A DNA stretch of 64,000 bases from the NCBI GenBank assembly GCA_024114885.1, contig CP099429.1, positions 1,612,001-1,676,000 on the forward strand, read 5' to 3'. The notes beneath the pieces were generated by a model that was not told where the DNA came from, made no database searches, and saw only the letters and a program-made list of their open reading frames with translations. Positions 33,894 to 44,900 of the stretch are shown one piece after another. Origin of the DNA: Septoria linicola (Eukaryota; Ascomycota; Dothideomycetes; Mycosphaerellales; Mycosphaerellaceae). The position numbers and the translations under genes are program-made. Position 1 is the first letter of the stretch. Every line of letters starts with the position of its first letter.

Positions 33894-34930
33894 ACGATTC
33901 TTTCCTTCTTCTTTGTAAATGACGATATATTGCGTTCTCCTGGTGCAGATCAATGCCAGCCGTGACATGCTACGCGCCGCATCAGTGCGGTGATGATAGC
34001 TACGGTCCACGATGACGGGTGTTCGGCGTCGGAAGAGAGTGTATGGATGTGTGTGTGTGATACCAGCTTGCGGGTTCTCAGGAAGCGTTTCTTCTCCCAT
34101 CAGTCTTATATGGGATGGCTTCTCTGATTTGTGGTTAATCGGGTGTTTATGGATGGCGTTAAGAGCACGGCCGCGGTACTGCTACTGCTACGAGAGATGT
34201 CACAATGCTATGCAGCACGAACAGAGTACATAGCCTGACATGCATTTTATTTTGAACAGTAATTGCCGATGCTTTGCTACTCTTTGATCACGTTCCTGGG
34301 AGTACTTGGAACGTGATGTGTATAGCCAATGCTTGGGAGCAGAGGGACGCGTGTTGGCATGATTCGAAGCAAATTAACCAGCAAGGTGCCGAGCTTGCAG
34401 CTTGTGACAGGATCGTATTGCTCTTATTCTAAGCACAGATCGTGCCACCAGATCCTTTGTTGAATCGCAGTGTAGACTGAACTATCTGAACAAATTGCTG
34501 CTCGACGCGTCCGACGTCAACAGTGTAAACAAAGTGACGACGGCTCGGACGGAAAGAACGAATTTGCTTGGCACGCCGTCTCAATCGAGCCTAGTAAGAT
34601 TGACCTCTTGTCAGCGTGCCCTGGCTTTGCTTTACGACCAGCCAACTACCACACCACCATACTCGCGACTGCTATTGCTCACCAGCATAACGACTATCGG
34701 AACACCACAAACCAAAGCGGAACACGGAAGACTCAGACGTTATAGGACAGCGTCAGTCTTCTCCCCACCCGGAGGCTCCCTCCCAAGATCCCGATTACTT
34801 CACGCTGGCCGAGCTGGCGACCACCACGGCCTACAGGCAGGGAGACGATGCGCCGGCTCCGAGTCCACCAGCACCCACGTCGGCGCCGCTGAGCAGAAAG
34901 TCTAACGAGCTCTCTTCCGCTTATGCCTTC
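33894..34930. other. Intergenic region, with coding-like sequence near its right end
   Basis: Most of it shows nothing. From about 34691 to 34930 the frame of the downstream kinase gene stays open and its translation looks protein-like (PDYFTLAELATTTAYRQGDD), but no ATG is present in that stretch. See the kinase entry. Confidence 0.45.
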
Positions 34931-37900
34931 ATGGTGCACAGCAATCTGAGCACGGGTACTGGCAAAGACATGTCGATTGGACTGGGCGATGGGACCACGA
35001 CGACCACATACAACAGAGGACTGTCGCCCGAACAGCATAGATTGCCGAACAACGAATACAGTCCACCCGCACTTGACGGTACAGTGGAGGCATACCCTCT
35101 CACCGCAGCCGCCAATGGCGCGCCGAGGCGGAGCACAAGCGTGAAGGAAGGTCTAGGAGGGAAAGATGGCAGTGTACTGAGCGTGCCCAACGGCACTGGT
35201 AGCGATCGAGCGCCTAGTGCAAAGAGTGTTGCGTTGAGCATGAAGAGTCGTCGCAGCATGAACAATCTCAGCGCAACCAATCTGTCAGTTTCCGATGGGG
35301 GTGAGCGCAGATCTGGAGAAGCGGTCAAGGAGGCTACGACAAGGCCAGGAGCCGCGGAAGAAGGCTACTTTACAGCCATACCACTCGCGAATGGCAGACC
35401 ACCTGCGCAGGACCCCAGGAGTCCGCTCAATAAGCCCGTCAGCATACCGAACACGGAACCAATCACATCGCAACCGACACGAAGCTTTAGTCATGGGCAA
35501 GTACCAATGACTCCCAGCTCTGCCCTGCCGCCCGTGGAAGAGAGCTCGCCGCAGGTGAAATCAGACGGACTGCTGAGACCACCTGGGACAACGAAAGCCC
35601 ACCGACATCGCGCATCCTCACCACCAGCCTTTGACCCGTCGCAGAGTTTAGCCTTGACCACTTCGCGGCCAGATAGACTCACTCACCGGCACACTCTTGA
35701 GGTTCCGAGCATCACAACGCGGACCTCAAAAGATGGCGGCGATCCTTCATCCCAGCTCGACGGCGCGGTCCTGACCACAGGTCGCTTCTCACCGAACACA
35801 CCAACAAGACGTAGGGCGTCTTTGCAGCTGGCGAGGCGTAACACGCGATCGATACATTCGGATATGCACCTGGATGAGATTCCACGAGACGAGGACGCGG
35901 CGAGATGGGCCGAGCACATCCGAGCCAAGCGTGCATCGAAGAAGCAACGAGCGGACACTGACGATGACAGAGTGGTTGTCGGTACCAAAGTTGACCAGAA
36001 CCATGTGAATTTTGTCACTGCGTATAATATGCTTACCGGTATCCGTTGTTGTGTTAGCCGCACCAACGCGAAGCTAGATCGAGATCTGACAGACTCGGAC
36101 TTCGAGACGAAGCATAAGTTCAGCTTCGACATAAGCGGTAGTGAGCTTACGCCCAGCTCGAAGTACGATTTCAAGTTCAAAGACTACGCGCCGTTCGTCT
36201 TTAGGAAGCTCCGTGGCAACTTCAAATTGGATCCGGCTGATTATCTGATGTCCTTGACTTCAAAGTACATCCTATCGGAGCTAGGATCACCCGGCAAGAG
36301 TGGTTCATTTTTCTACTTCTCTCGCGATTACAAGTACATCATCAAGACGATACATCACGGGGAGCACAAGTTTCTGCGGATGATTCTACGGGACTACTAC
36401 AACCATGTCACCGAAAACCCAAATACCTTACTTTCGCAATTCTACGGACTTCACAGAGTGAAGATCCCATACGGACGAAAGATTCACTTCGTTGTCATGA
36501 ACAATCTTTTTCCACCTCATCGCGATATACATCGCACATTCGACCTGAAGGGAAGCACGATAGGTCGCGACTTCAGAGAAGAAGATCTAGAGAAGAACCC
36601 TCGCGCCACACTCAAAGATCTGAACTGGCTTCGCCGCAATCTACACCTCGAGTTCGGGCCAACGAAGAAAGAGGCATTCGTAACGCAAATGCAGAAGGAT
36701 GTTGCGCTCTTGCAGCGCCTGAAGATCATGGACTATTCTATGCTTGTCGGCATCCATGACCTGGAACGTGGCAACGAAGAGAATCTACGTGACAAGACAC
36801 TGCGTGTCTTTCAGCCAGGTGGAGAAGAACAGGACGATGGCAATCAACGGGCCCTGGATAGAACCCCGAGCAAGATGGAGAACGCCAAGAGAGTCAAGGA
36901 GATGAGAGAGGCAGTCAAGCGACAAAAACCTGTGCCCATTTCGCAGACGCTGGACAAGATGCCTGACGAGGCCCATCGAAGTCCTTTCTTCTTCTACGCA
37001 GATGACGGCGGCTTCCGAGCCACACATGAGGACGATGGTCCAGGAGAGGAAATCTACTACCTGGGAATTATTGATTGCTTGACGAGAGTAAGTGGGTTCC
37101 CAACAGAGCAGTCACACCAAAGCTAACATTGCTGCAGTACACCATGCTTAAAAGAATTGAGCACGCCTGGAAAGGCATGGGCGGGCACGAGTCGCAAATA
37201 TCGCCGATTCCACCCGAGCGATATGGTGACCGGTTCATCAGGTTCATCTCCGGAATCACCATGTCTCGTGAGCGCGCTGAACAGCAGCGGCTGTCATCGA
37301 CCCTAGAGGTCAACGCAGGAATTACGATACCTGCTGGAATAGAAGGCACGGTTTCGGACGACCGCCTCGGAAGCATAAACTTGCCACTTCGCGACAGCGC
37401 AAACCCTCCAGGGACTGACAAGGTCATCCGCAAAGCCGAGCACCAAGCTGAGAAGTCGCGTCGCAAAGGCTCATCCGAGGAGGAGGTGCCTGATCGCAGC
37501 ATATTGGCAGTCAGGAGCCCTGGCGACCCTCAGACCGAGCAGATCACCTTACCAGTGATCGGCGAGGCTGCAGAAAACTCGAGCAACGTCTCTGTCTCGC
37601 GGACTTCTTCACAAGTCACGCCTCACCGGAGTTACGAGAGGATGTATAACAATGGCATGCCGGTCATTGGCAACGCAAACATGCCTCCAGAGGCCATTGG
37701 CGAGATCCCACCACCCACACCGCCAAAGCTTGACGGTACCACAGATCGTCGAAGTGAAGAGGAGAGACGGAGCTGGCAGAGTGGTGGTCTACCACCACCA
37801 ACACCTCCGAAAGAAACGCGACGCATGGCCAACGCTACCGATGACAGCTATGCGGATGGCGGATGCTTCAGTATTCCACGAACTACCAAAATCCAGGCAT

Positions 37901-38034
37901 TCCAAGACAAGGAATTGCCTCTACCACCAACAATGGCTCTTGCGCAGAAGCAGCTGAGCGCGACCTCGACGGGCATGTCGCTCGAGCCAGAATTGAACGA
38001 GAAACGCTCTGGTCTGCTCAGAAGGAAGAGCTAG
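34931..38034 (+). CDS. MSS4: Phosphatidylinositol-4-phosphate 5-kinase (Mss4)
   Basis: Exons 34931-37087 and 37138-38034 give 1017 residues from the first in-frame ATG. The intron is 50 bp (GTAAGT...GCTAAC...GCAG) in the DCLTR|YTMLKRIEH segment. The first 350 residues are disordered. The PIPK core runs from VNFVTAYNMLTGIR to RFIRFISGI. It has the FFYFSRDYKYIIKTI lysine strand, FDLKGSTIGR at about 537-546, IMDYSMLVGIHD at about 599, and the split C-terminal IIDCL...KRIEHAWK segment. A basic, Pro-rich tail follows. The enzyme makes PI(4,5)P2 at the plasma membrane and governs actin and polarity. The open frame continues upstream to about 34691 without ATG, so an earlier start through an unfound exon is possible. 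Confidence 0.93.
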
Positions 38035-39849
38035 GAGACTCTCCGCGAGACAGGCTTGAGTGTAAAGAAGAGTTTTCTTGATTTGAAAGTGAGAACGAGC
38101 TGGGAATCGCTGCGTAAGAGAGTGCTGCGTCTCGGCGGTGGTGGCCCTTCAGCATAGATGTGTTTCATTTTGTGTACTATCGGAGCGATGGAGCGGTTCT
38201 TTTTGTTTGTCTGTCTGCTTGCTCTCTTGTTGCATCTTGATGAGCGAGTCGCGTTTGCCGCATGTGTCACTACGAGATGGTCGAAGGAGGAAGGAGGGAT
38301 CGAGGAGGAGGAAGGATGGAATGCTGGTGGAAGGGGGAGCCTAGATCGAATGTGTAAACCACGACGGTACGCTGTCAACATAGCAGCGGAAAGTGCATTT
38401 CTATAACTCAGGCTTCTTCTCATGAAGCGTTCCCTTCCATGTTTGTGCTTGATTGTGGTGTGCAGAGGCTGCGTCTCGCTCGGCGCGTTTGTGCCCAAGA
38501 TTTGATCCGGACGAAGAACCACGAGCTTCAAGTGCATCAACACGAGAATCTACTGCGGCACAAGTCGACTTGAAGAAGCGACTCGTACGAGATTTCGGTC
38601 CATAAACAGGACGATGCCGTGGTCTGATTATCATTTGCACTGGACTGAGCACATGGATATGCCCACTGGTATTTGATGGCGATCGAGTCCAGGATATCCG
38701 ATGGAACGGCCGGACTGACGACTGAGGCGTTACTGTTTACAAGGGATATCGCAGGTCTAGTGCTCTGCGCCAGGGCTGTCATAGCAGGGATGTCCAGTCG
38801 CCATGCTGAACCTTGTCCGCGCCCGCACCAGTGTTGTCGACTTCAGCTGCTATATTGGGTTGCAGAGCCGTCGGTGCTGCAGTCCACTAGGCAATCGTTC
38901 AGCTTCCAGTCAAGTGCTGGCTATCCATTGCAAATATGGGAGGTGTTACTCCATGCATGCTTGGCTTGAGCAACCTGATTCGAGGGCTAGCAGCAGGCCA
39001 GAGGCTGCTAGACTGGGCTGGCTGCTGCCAAGCATGACATGTCGCAAAGCGGTCCGCCGGGATTTCAAGCTTGGAAGCATTGTTGCCTGACCACAAAGGT
39101 TTCGCCAGATCATAAAAGATGCGTGCGAAGTACTACTTGAGCTTACTTACAGGCTATGCCGCTGATTTCCTGGCTACGTTGTCGCTCAGCGGTAGTCGCT
39201 GAAGGATAGCGATGATAGTATTTGTGGTTCCCCTCAACGTAGTGGTGCTGATCCAGCTTGACATAACATGTACAGCATTGGGACATTCAACGAGAACCAG
39301 ATTCTGCGACCGGCATGACGAAAAGTACCAATTCTACCGCTCGAGCCTATACGAGCAAGATCCGAGGTCGACTATCAGATGTCCAACGAACAGATACGTC
39401 CTCACGACATCAGTCCAGTGCCACAGTCTTGGGAACAATAGCCATCTGCTAGTTTATCCTTGTCGGCTGTGGACGACATACGACGCACATCTGCCTGATT
39501 TTTGGAAGATTCACCTAAGCGATGCTTCCTGGTTCGTCGATAACATTGACCATGATCCCTGCCATCCGGAAACTCCATACGACGACCAATGCCAACCTAG
39601 ATGATGGCGAATGGTAGCCATGGAGGAGGCATGGAGGAAATCCGACACCTTGGTTTCGGCACTGAAAACAAATTGAAGTTACCTTACTGCTGGTTCTAGC
39701 TGTATCAGAGTTTATGCCCGACAGCACAACCTTATGAGCAGCCCTAGCACTGCTTTGCCGCATAAAATGCCACTCACCCACGACTATAAAGTATCTGCAC
39801 CTCATCATGTGTGGAAAAGAGGGAGCAGTGCGTCATTTCCACAATCACA
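38035..39849. other. Long intergenic region, 1.8 kb
   Basis: No supported gene. A plus-strand frame at 39212-39604 has no recognisable features. Promoter of the ABM-like gene is expected at the right end. Confidence 0.45.
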
Positions 39850-40509
39850 ATGTTCTATGCAACTTTTGAGCAGACAATACCTGCAGACAAATTTAGCTTA
39901 GCGGCCGCGTATTACACAACACTCAAGCCTATATTGACGGAAAGCCCTGGTGCACTCTTCCACGCCCCATACTCGTGTCCATACGATGCAACACAGTACC
40001 TTGCTCTGGCGAAGTTCTCAAACGAGACTGCTGTCCAAGCATGGCGGACACAACACGATCATGCCCGGATCCAAGAAAAGTCTCGTGAACAAGTCTTCAA
40101 CGACTATCGGGTAAGAGTCGGACCGCTCGAGCCACTCAGTAAAGACAAAACCGAGTGCAGTCACACCACTACCGCGAATCGAGGACGCTTCTTGGTCATT
40201 TACGAGCAACCATTGTCAGACATGTCAAGACCACTAGAGCACCAGGACATCCCGATCCTGCTCGGACCCAGCGAGGACGAGGACGACGAAGGCGAAGAGC
40301 CAGGGTCGTGTATTGATGTACTGAAGGGTTTGGTCGATTCGGCAGTCTATCAGAACGACACGAGTCTGATATGGCTCTCTGCTTGGCCCACTAGAGACGA
40401 TGCTGTGAGATATGTCAGCTCGATCGATCGAACGCAAGAAGATAATGTCAATCTGGTGAGGGTATCGAGAGAATATAGCATGTCTGATCGCGAAGAAGCT
40501 CCGGAGTGA
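39850..40509 (+). CDS. ABM-superfamily (dimeric alpha/beta-barrel) protein
   Basis: A single exon encodes 219 residues. The ATG at 39850 begins directly with the first beta strand (MFYATFEQTIPADKF), which favours it over the non-ATG frame extension. Residues 1-95 carry an antibiotic-biosynthesis-monooxygenase-like pattern: strand, helix SLAAAYYTTLKPIL, PGALFH, strand YLALAKFS, then WRTQHDHARIQEKSREQVFNDYRVRVG. The second half (RGRFLVIYEQPL ... SLIWLSAWPTRDDAVRYVSSI) looks like a second, degenerate copy joined by a long acidic linker. Small proteins of this superfamily act as monooxygenases or heme-binding/degrading dimers. The substrate is unknown. It converges with the MBL gene, with 91 bp between stops. 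Confidence 0.7.
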   Translation: MFYATFEQTIPADKFSLAAAYYTTLKPILTESPGALFHAPYSCPYDATQYLALAKFSNETAVQAWRTQHDHARIQEKSREQVFNDYRVRVGPLEPLSKDKTECSHTTTANRGRFLVIYEQPLSDMSRPLEHQDIPILLGPSEDEDDEGEEPGSCIDVLKGLVDSAVYQNDTSLIWLSAWPTRDDAVRYVSSIDRTQEDNVNLVRVSREYSMSDREEAPE

Positions 40510-40600
40510 CAGGAAGCTCTTCGGTCTAATGACCACTGAAATTCGGCTGTATGTATTGAGCGTCTACTTCCACGGCCCGGGCAATGAAGTGTTTCCTGCT

Positions 40601-41689
40601 TCATGAATCTTGCACTTTGAACCTGTACTCGTCGGCACGATCAAGATAGACCACTCTATCCTCAAATCCAGTGCCCATGACAGCTTTCTTAAAATCCTCC
40701 AGCGGGCTCAGGAACACATCGTAGTCGTCAAAGTGAATGGGTATCGTAATATCAGGCTTAATGAGCTGCATCAGCTGTACACCTTGTTTGGCATCCATAG
40801 TTACCATGAGCAGCGGAACACTCGGGCTTGGAATCGTCGTGCCACCAAGATGGATCAGCATCAGGTCAATGTCCTGTCCTTTGTAGCGCTCGGGGATCTC
40901 CTTCAGTTCATCGACCATGAGCGTATCGCCGGATATGTAGATGCGATAGCCATTTTTGAATGAAGCGTCGTCGGAGGTTTCCTTGTAGCCGAGTTCTACC
41001 ATCCAGCCGTTTGTGGGTGGAACGGCGCCGAGGAGATCGTTCACAGTCGCTAAGGGACCTGGTGGGACGTGTTTGCCTGGCATGCCGCTAACTTTGATTG
41101 CGGGAGTCTTCTTCTTCTGTTGGCTCTCGCTCGGAGATACATTGAGGACTGCGGATTCGAAGTGGTCGAGATCGTAGACGTGCGTGAACTTCTCATCCTC
41201 GGACTTCTTCTCGTGGAGATGCTCTTTTGCGTGGGGCGTCGTGATGATTGGCAGATCTCTCCGCATGCTGGCCTCGACTTTTTGGTCGAAGTGATCTGCG
41301 TGGTAATGGCTCAAGAGGATGACATCGACATGGGGAAGCTCGTGGAGGTCAACTGCTGGATTGGTTCTGCGGGTTCCTTGAACACCTGGGCCTAAGTGGA
41401 CGTGATCGCCTGCATGGAGGAAGTTGGGATCTGTCAGGATGCGGATGCCTTCCCATTCTAGAAGTGTGGTTGCTGTTCCGATGAAGTAGATGCTGGCGTT
41501 CTCATCGCCTGCTTTGCTTGGGTGGGTCTGGGTTGCTTTGGCTTGCGGGATTGATGCTGGGAACTCAGCATTGTCACGTGTGGGAGCTAGAGTTTTGGAG
41601 GGATCCAGCTGTAGGGTGTATTTGGCTGCCATGTTGAGGAAAGCGTTATTTGCGGCGGCTTTGTGAAGTTGTCCGAGTACTAACTGCAT
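40601..41689 (-). CDS. Metallo-beta-lactamase-fold hydrolase
   Basis: A single exon encodes 362 residues from the ATG at 41689. The MBL-fold markers are the first strand with DENASIYFIGTATTLLEWEG and TDPNFLHAGDHVHLGPG, the metal motif His128-x-His130-x-Asp132-His133 in SHYHADHFDQ, the SGDTLMVDEL segment carrying the bridging aspartate, and a late histidine in PIHFDDYDVF. The arrangement (TDP, HxHxDH, SGDT, HF) resembles the UlaG/NAPE-PLD-like branch, which hydrolyses phosphodiester or lactone bonds. The real substrate is unknown. No signal peptide; likely cytosolic. It converges with the ABM-like gene. Confidence 0.88.
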   Translation of the reverse strand: MQLVLGQLHKAAANNAFLNMAAKYTLQLDPSKTLAPTRDNAEFPASIPQAKATQTHPSKAGDENASIYFIGTATTLLEWEGIRILTDPNFLHAGDHVHLGPGVQGTRRTNPAVDLHELPHVDVILLSHYHADHFDQKVEASMRRDLPIITTPHAKEHLHEKKSEDEKFTHVYDLDHFESAVLNVSPSESQQKKKTPAIKVSGMPGKHVPPGPLATVNDLLGAVPPTNGWMVELGYKETSDDASFKNGYRIYISGDTLMVDELKEIPERYKGQDIDLMLIHLGGTTIPSPSVPLLMVTMDAKQGVQLMQLIKPDITIPIHFDDYDVFLSPLEDFKKAVMGTGFEDRVVYLDRADEYRFKVQDS

Positions 41690-41991
41690 CTTACACTTGT
41701 ATCAGTGCGAGTGGTGGCCTGCAGCTCTCTCTGTCGCCATTTCAACGTCATCTCGGAAGCACATCCGATCGATATGCTGCTGCGTCGGAGGTCAGTCGGC
41801 GTTTGTTCTCGCTCGTTCTCAGGATGGGTATCGTGTCTCTATCGACTCCATGGATTCAGAGTTGCCCTGGTTGGGTTGGAAAGGCGAGCGCTCCCGAGTG
41901 GTAGCTAGTAAAAGCACCTGAGGATCGAACGTATCAATTATTTTAAGTAGTCATTACGAAATTTCTGTACAATGCTGTCGTCCTTTTCCGT
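41690..41991. other. Intergenic region, about 300 bp
   Basis: It lies between the MBL start (41689, minus strand) and the stop of the ABC transporter (41992, minus strand). It should hold the MBL promoter and the ABC 3' UTR. Nothing else is seen. Confidence 0.5.
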
Positions 41992-44900
41992 CTAATATAT
42001 CTGTGCATTCCTCTTATTGGTATGCACACGACCCAAGTTGTGAGTCAAGTAGTCGTTGGCCACACCCGTGAAAGTTGGCGTCCTGACGAAGCTCTGTCTT
42101 CGTGCCTGGTTGGCCTCTGGGCTACGTGCATTGGCCTCGTCATCATCTTCGTGAGATTCTGTAGGTTCGACCTCATTAGGTGGACCTTGAGGCTTGGTCT
42201 CGCTGTTCTCTCCCGATTGGGCACCCTTGGCATTCTTCTTGGACTTCTTGCTGGTCTTGCTCTTCTTGCTGCTGGTGCGTACACGGAAGAACCAGTAGAC
42301 GAAGACCGCGACAGCGATGTTGAAGCCGATGTAGACGAACAGCAGGCCAAAGTTCCTCCAACGCTCACTCCATTGGATATTGACGCCTGCGAGGAACGTA
42401 TCTGCAACGCTGACTTGGCAGTATCCACAGTCTGCAGTGGCATCAGGGTTTTGGAGTGTGCCAGGCGCTTGAGCAAGGTAAGGTGCCATGTATTGACCAC
42501 AAGTCTGGCCTTGGGGAGGTTGGAACACACTCAACTCAACATCGGAGCAGGTGACTTGTCTGCCATGAAGCATTGCCGCGGCCATTCCAGCTACCCAGTA
42601 CGTGAAGAACGAGACGCGGTACATGAAGATCCAGAAGCCAGGGAGCGCATCGGGCGCTTGCATGACACCGTTGAAGATGAGCGACATGGCGAAGAGGAAG
42701 GTGACGATTGCTCCTGCAGTCTGCGCATCGGGAAGTGCGGCGATACACATGTGCGCGAATGTGCCAGCGTATACGAAAAGTGTCACGCAGAGCAGCAACA
42801 CAAGGCCTTGACGTTCCGAGCTCTGGATACCGACGATTGGGTAGTAGAACGTGGCATACACGACCAGTCCAGAAAGGATTTGCCATGGAATTTCGACCGC
42901 GATGTTGGCGATGAGGAATGCAACCCAGCTGTAAGCTTTGCTTGGGCGCTCGCGCACCTCGTAGAGAGATCTTTGAGTAACAAACAGAGGCATGATCTGC
43001 TGCACCAAGGTGGAGAAGACAGTAGTTACCATGAACAGGCCGTAGATGACGTTTTGCATTCCTTGGAGAGTACCGTCGGCCTGGTAGAAGGAGAATCCAA
43101 TGAAGAGACCAGAAGCTGCACTGAGCAGGAACTTTGCGGCGATGTAGCTGGGCATACGCCAGTACTGCTGGAAGACACGGTACGTGACCTCGTAGAGTTG
43201 AGTGGTGAACGGCATGGCGAATTCTTGGTGGGCAGAAGCATCCTCGTCCGAGTCCTGGGCGTTTGCGCGGTCCTTGTGAATCTGCTCAATCTGCTCTTGC
43301 ACGCCACGAGCCTCTTTACTGTCTTTCCAGATCTTGAACCAGTCTGTGCTGAAATCGCCAACGACTTCAAGCATGTACTCGGCCGGGTTCTCTTCATCGT
43401 CACACTTGCGTGCGCCATTGCCCTCGAAGTAGTCCAGAAGAGTTCGCGAATTCTTGCCGATGCCTCCAAAGTAAACAGTCTTGCCTCCTTTACGAAGGAA
43501 CAGTAATCTGTCGAACTCCTGGAACAGAATGGCAGACGGCTGGTGAATTGTGCACAGAACAGCTTGTCCACTGTCCGCAAGCTTGCGAAGGAACGCGCAG
43601 ATCGCCCATGAAGACTGCGAATCGAGGCCAGAGGTTGGCTCGTCCAAGAACAGCAACAACTTCGGCTTAGCCGCCAGTTCAGTGCCGATTGTGAGGAGTT
43701 TACGTTGTTCCACATTCAATCCCTCGCCTGGAACACCAACAACTGCTTCCGCGAAGTCTTCCATATTGAGCATCTTGATCACATCCTCCACGTATGCGTA
43801 CTTCTCTTCCTTGCTGACACTCTTCGGTTGGCGAAGCATGGCGGAAAATCGGAGGGATTCGCGGACTGTGGACGTTTCGAGGTGGAGATCTTGCTGTTGG
43901 ACATAGCCCGTCTTACGCTGGAAGGACGAATCGAGCGGGGCACCGTTTACGAACATGTTGCCAGTGACAACACCCATAGTGGTGCGTTGCGCGAGGACCT
44001 GTGCATTGTGTTAGCATGTCAGAAGAAATAGAAGCAGGGCTAGTACTCACGTCGAGAAGTGTAGTTTTACCAGCTCCGGAGGTACCCATGAGTGCAGTCA
44101 AAGTGCCTGGCTTCACGAATCCAGAAACCTCGTCGAGAAGTCTCCGAGGCTCGCCCTTGATCTCGATATCGTAAGAAACATCTTTCCAGGTGAAAATGTC
44201 GGTTTGAGGAGGAATGACATTGACATCGCCGGCGCCCTCTTCATCTTGACTGGCGACCTTCTCTGGTGCCATTTGCTCTTCGTCGTTGGCCTTGCCCTTA
44301 GCCATACCCTCCATGTATTCGGGAACATGCCCACGTCGGAACACCAGGACTTCAGCGGTAGAACTCGTCTCGGAATTCAATTCGACGGCGACGAAGTACA
44401 TTATCATGAATGCAATGAGGAAAGCGATCAGGATGCCAAAGTTCCTCCAGACATGAGAGTACGAGTACTGGTACATGGCTTCGATGTAGGCGTCTCCGGA
44501 AACAGTGGTCTGGCCAGCTACAGCGCCAGTTGTAGCACAAATGAACTGGTCGCCGGTCAGACCGGGCAATTGCGGTACAAATTGTGAGCAGGCGAAGTCG
44601 CGTCCGTGGAACTCGTTCGCAATGAGGATTTCGAACGCGTAGAAGACAGGGTTGATCCATCTGATCCAGCTGAACCAGTCTTTCATGTAGGGTATCGGCA
44701 CTACGAATCCAGTGTAGACAACGATGGCCAAGATCAAAACACCTGACAGGGCCATTGCCTGCGAGATCGTCTTTGTGAGAGCTGCCATGGTTCGGAAGAC
44801 TGCCGCCATGACGAACATGGTTACAAAGTTGACCAAGAAGAATATGAAGAACTGAGAGGGTTGAGCTCGGAGTCCAGCCATGAAATACAGGATAACGTTG

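Noticed and set aside
34495..34905. A plus-strand frame of 136 codons before the kinase gene
   Set aside because: It starts at a non-ATG codon and is out of frame with the kinase, whose own frame carries the coding-like sequence there.
39212..39604. A 130-codon plus-strand frame
   Set aside because: No ATG in good context and no family pattern; irregular composition, with scattered Cys and His, fits chance.
42022..43506. A 494-codon plus-strand frame
   Set aside because: Antisense to the second half of the PDR transporter; it has no domain pattern of its own.
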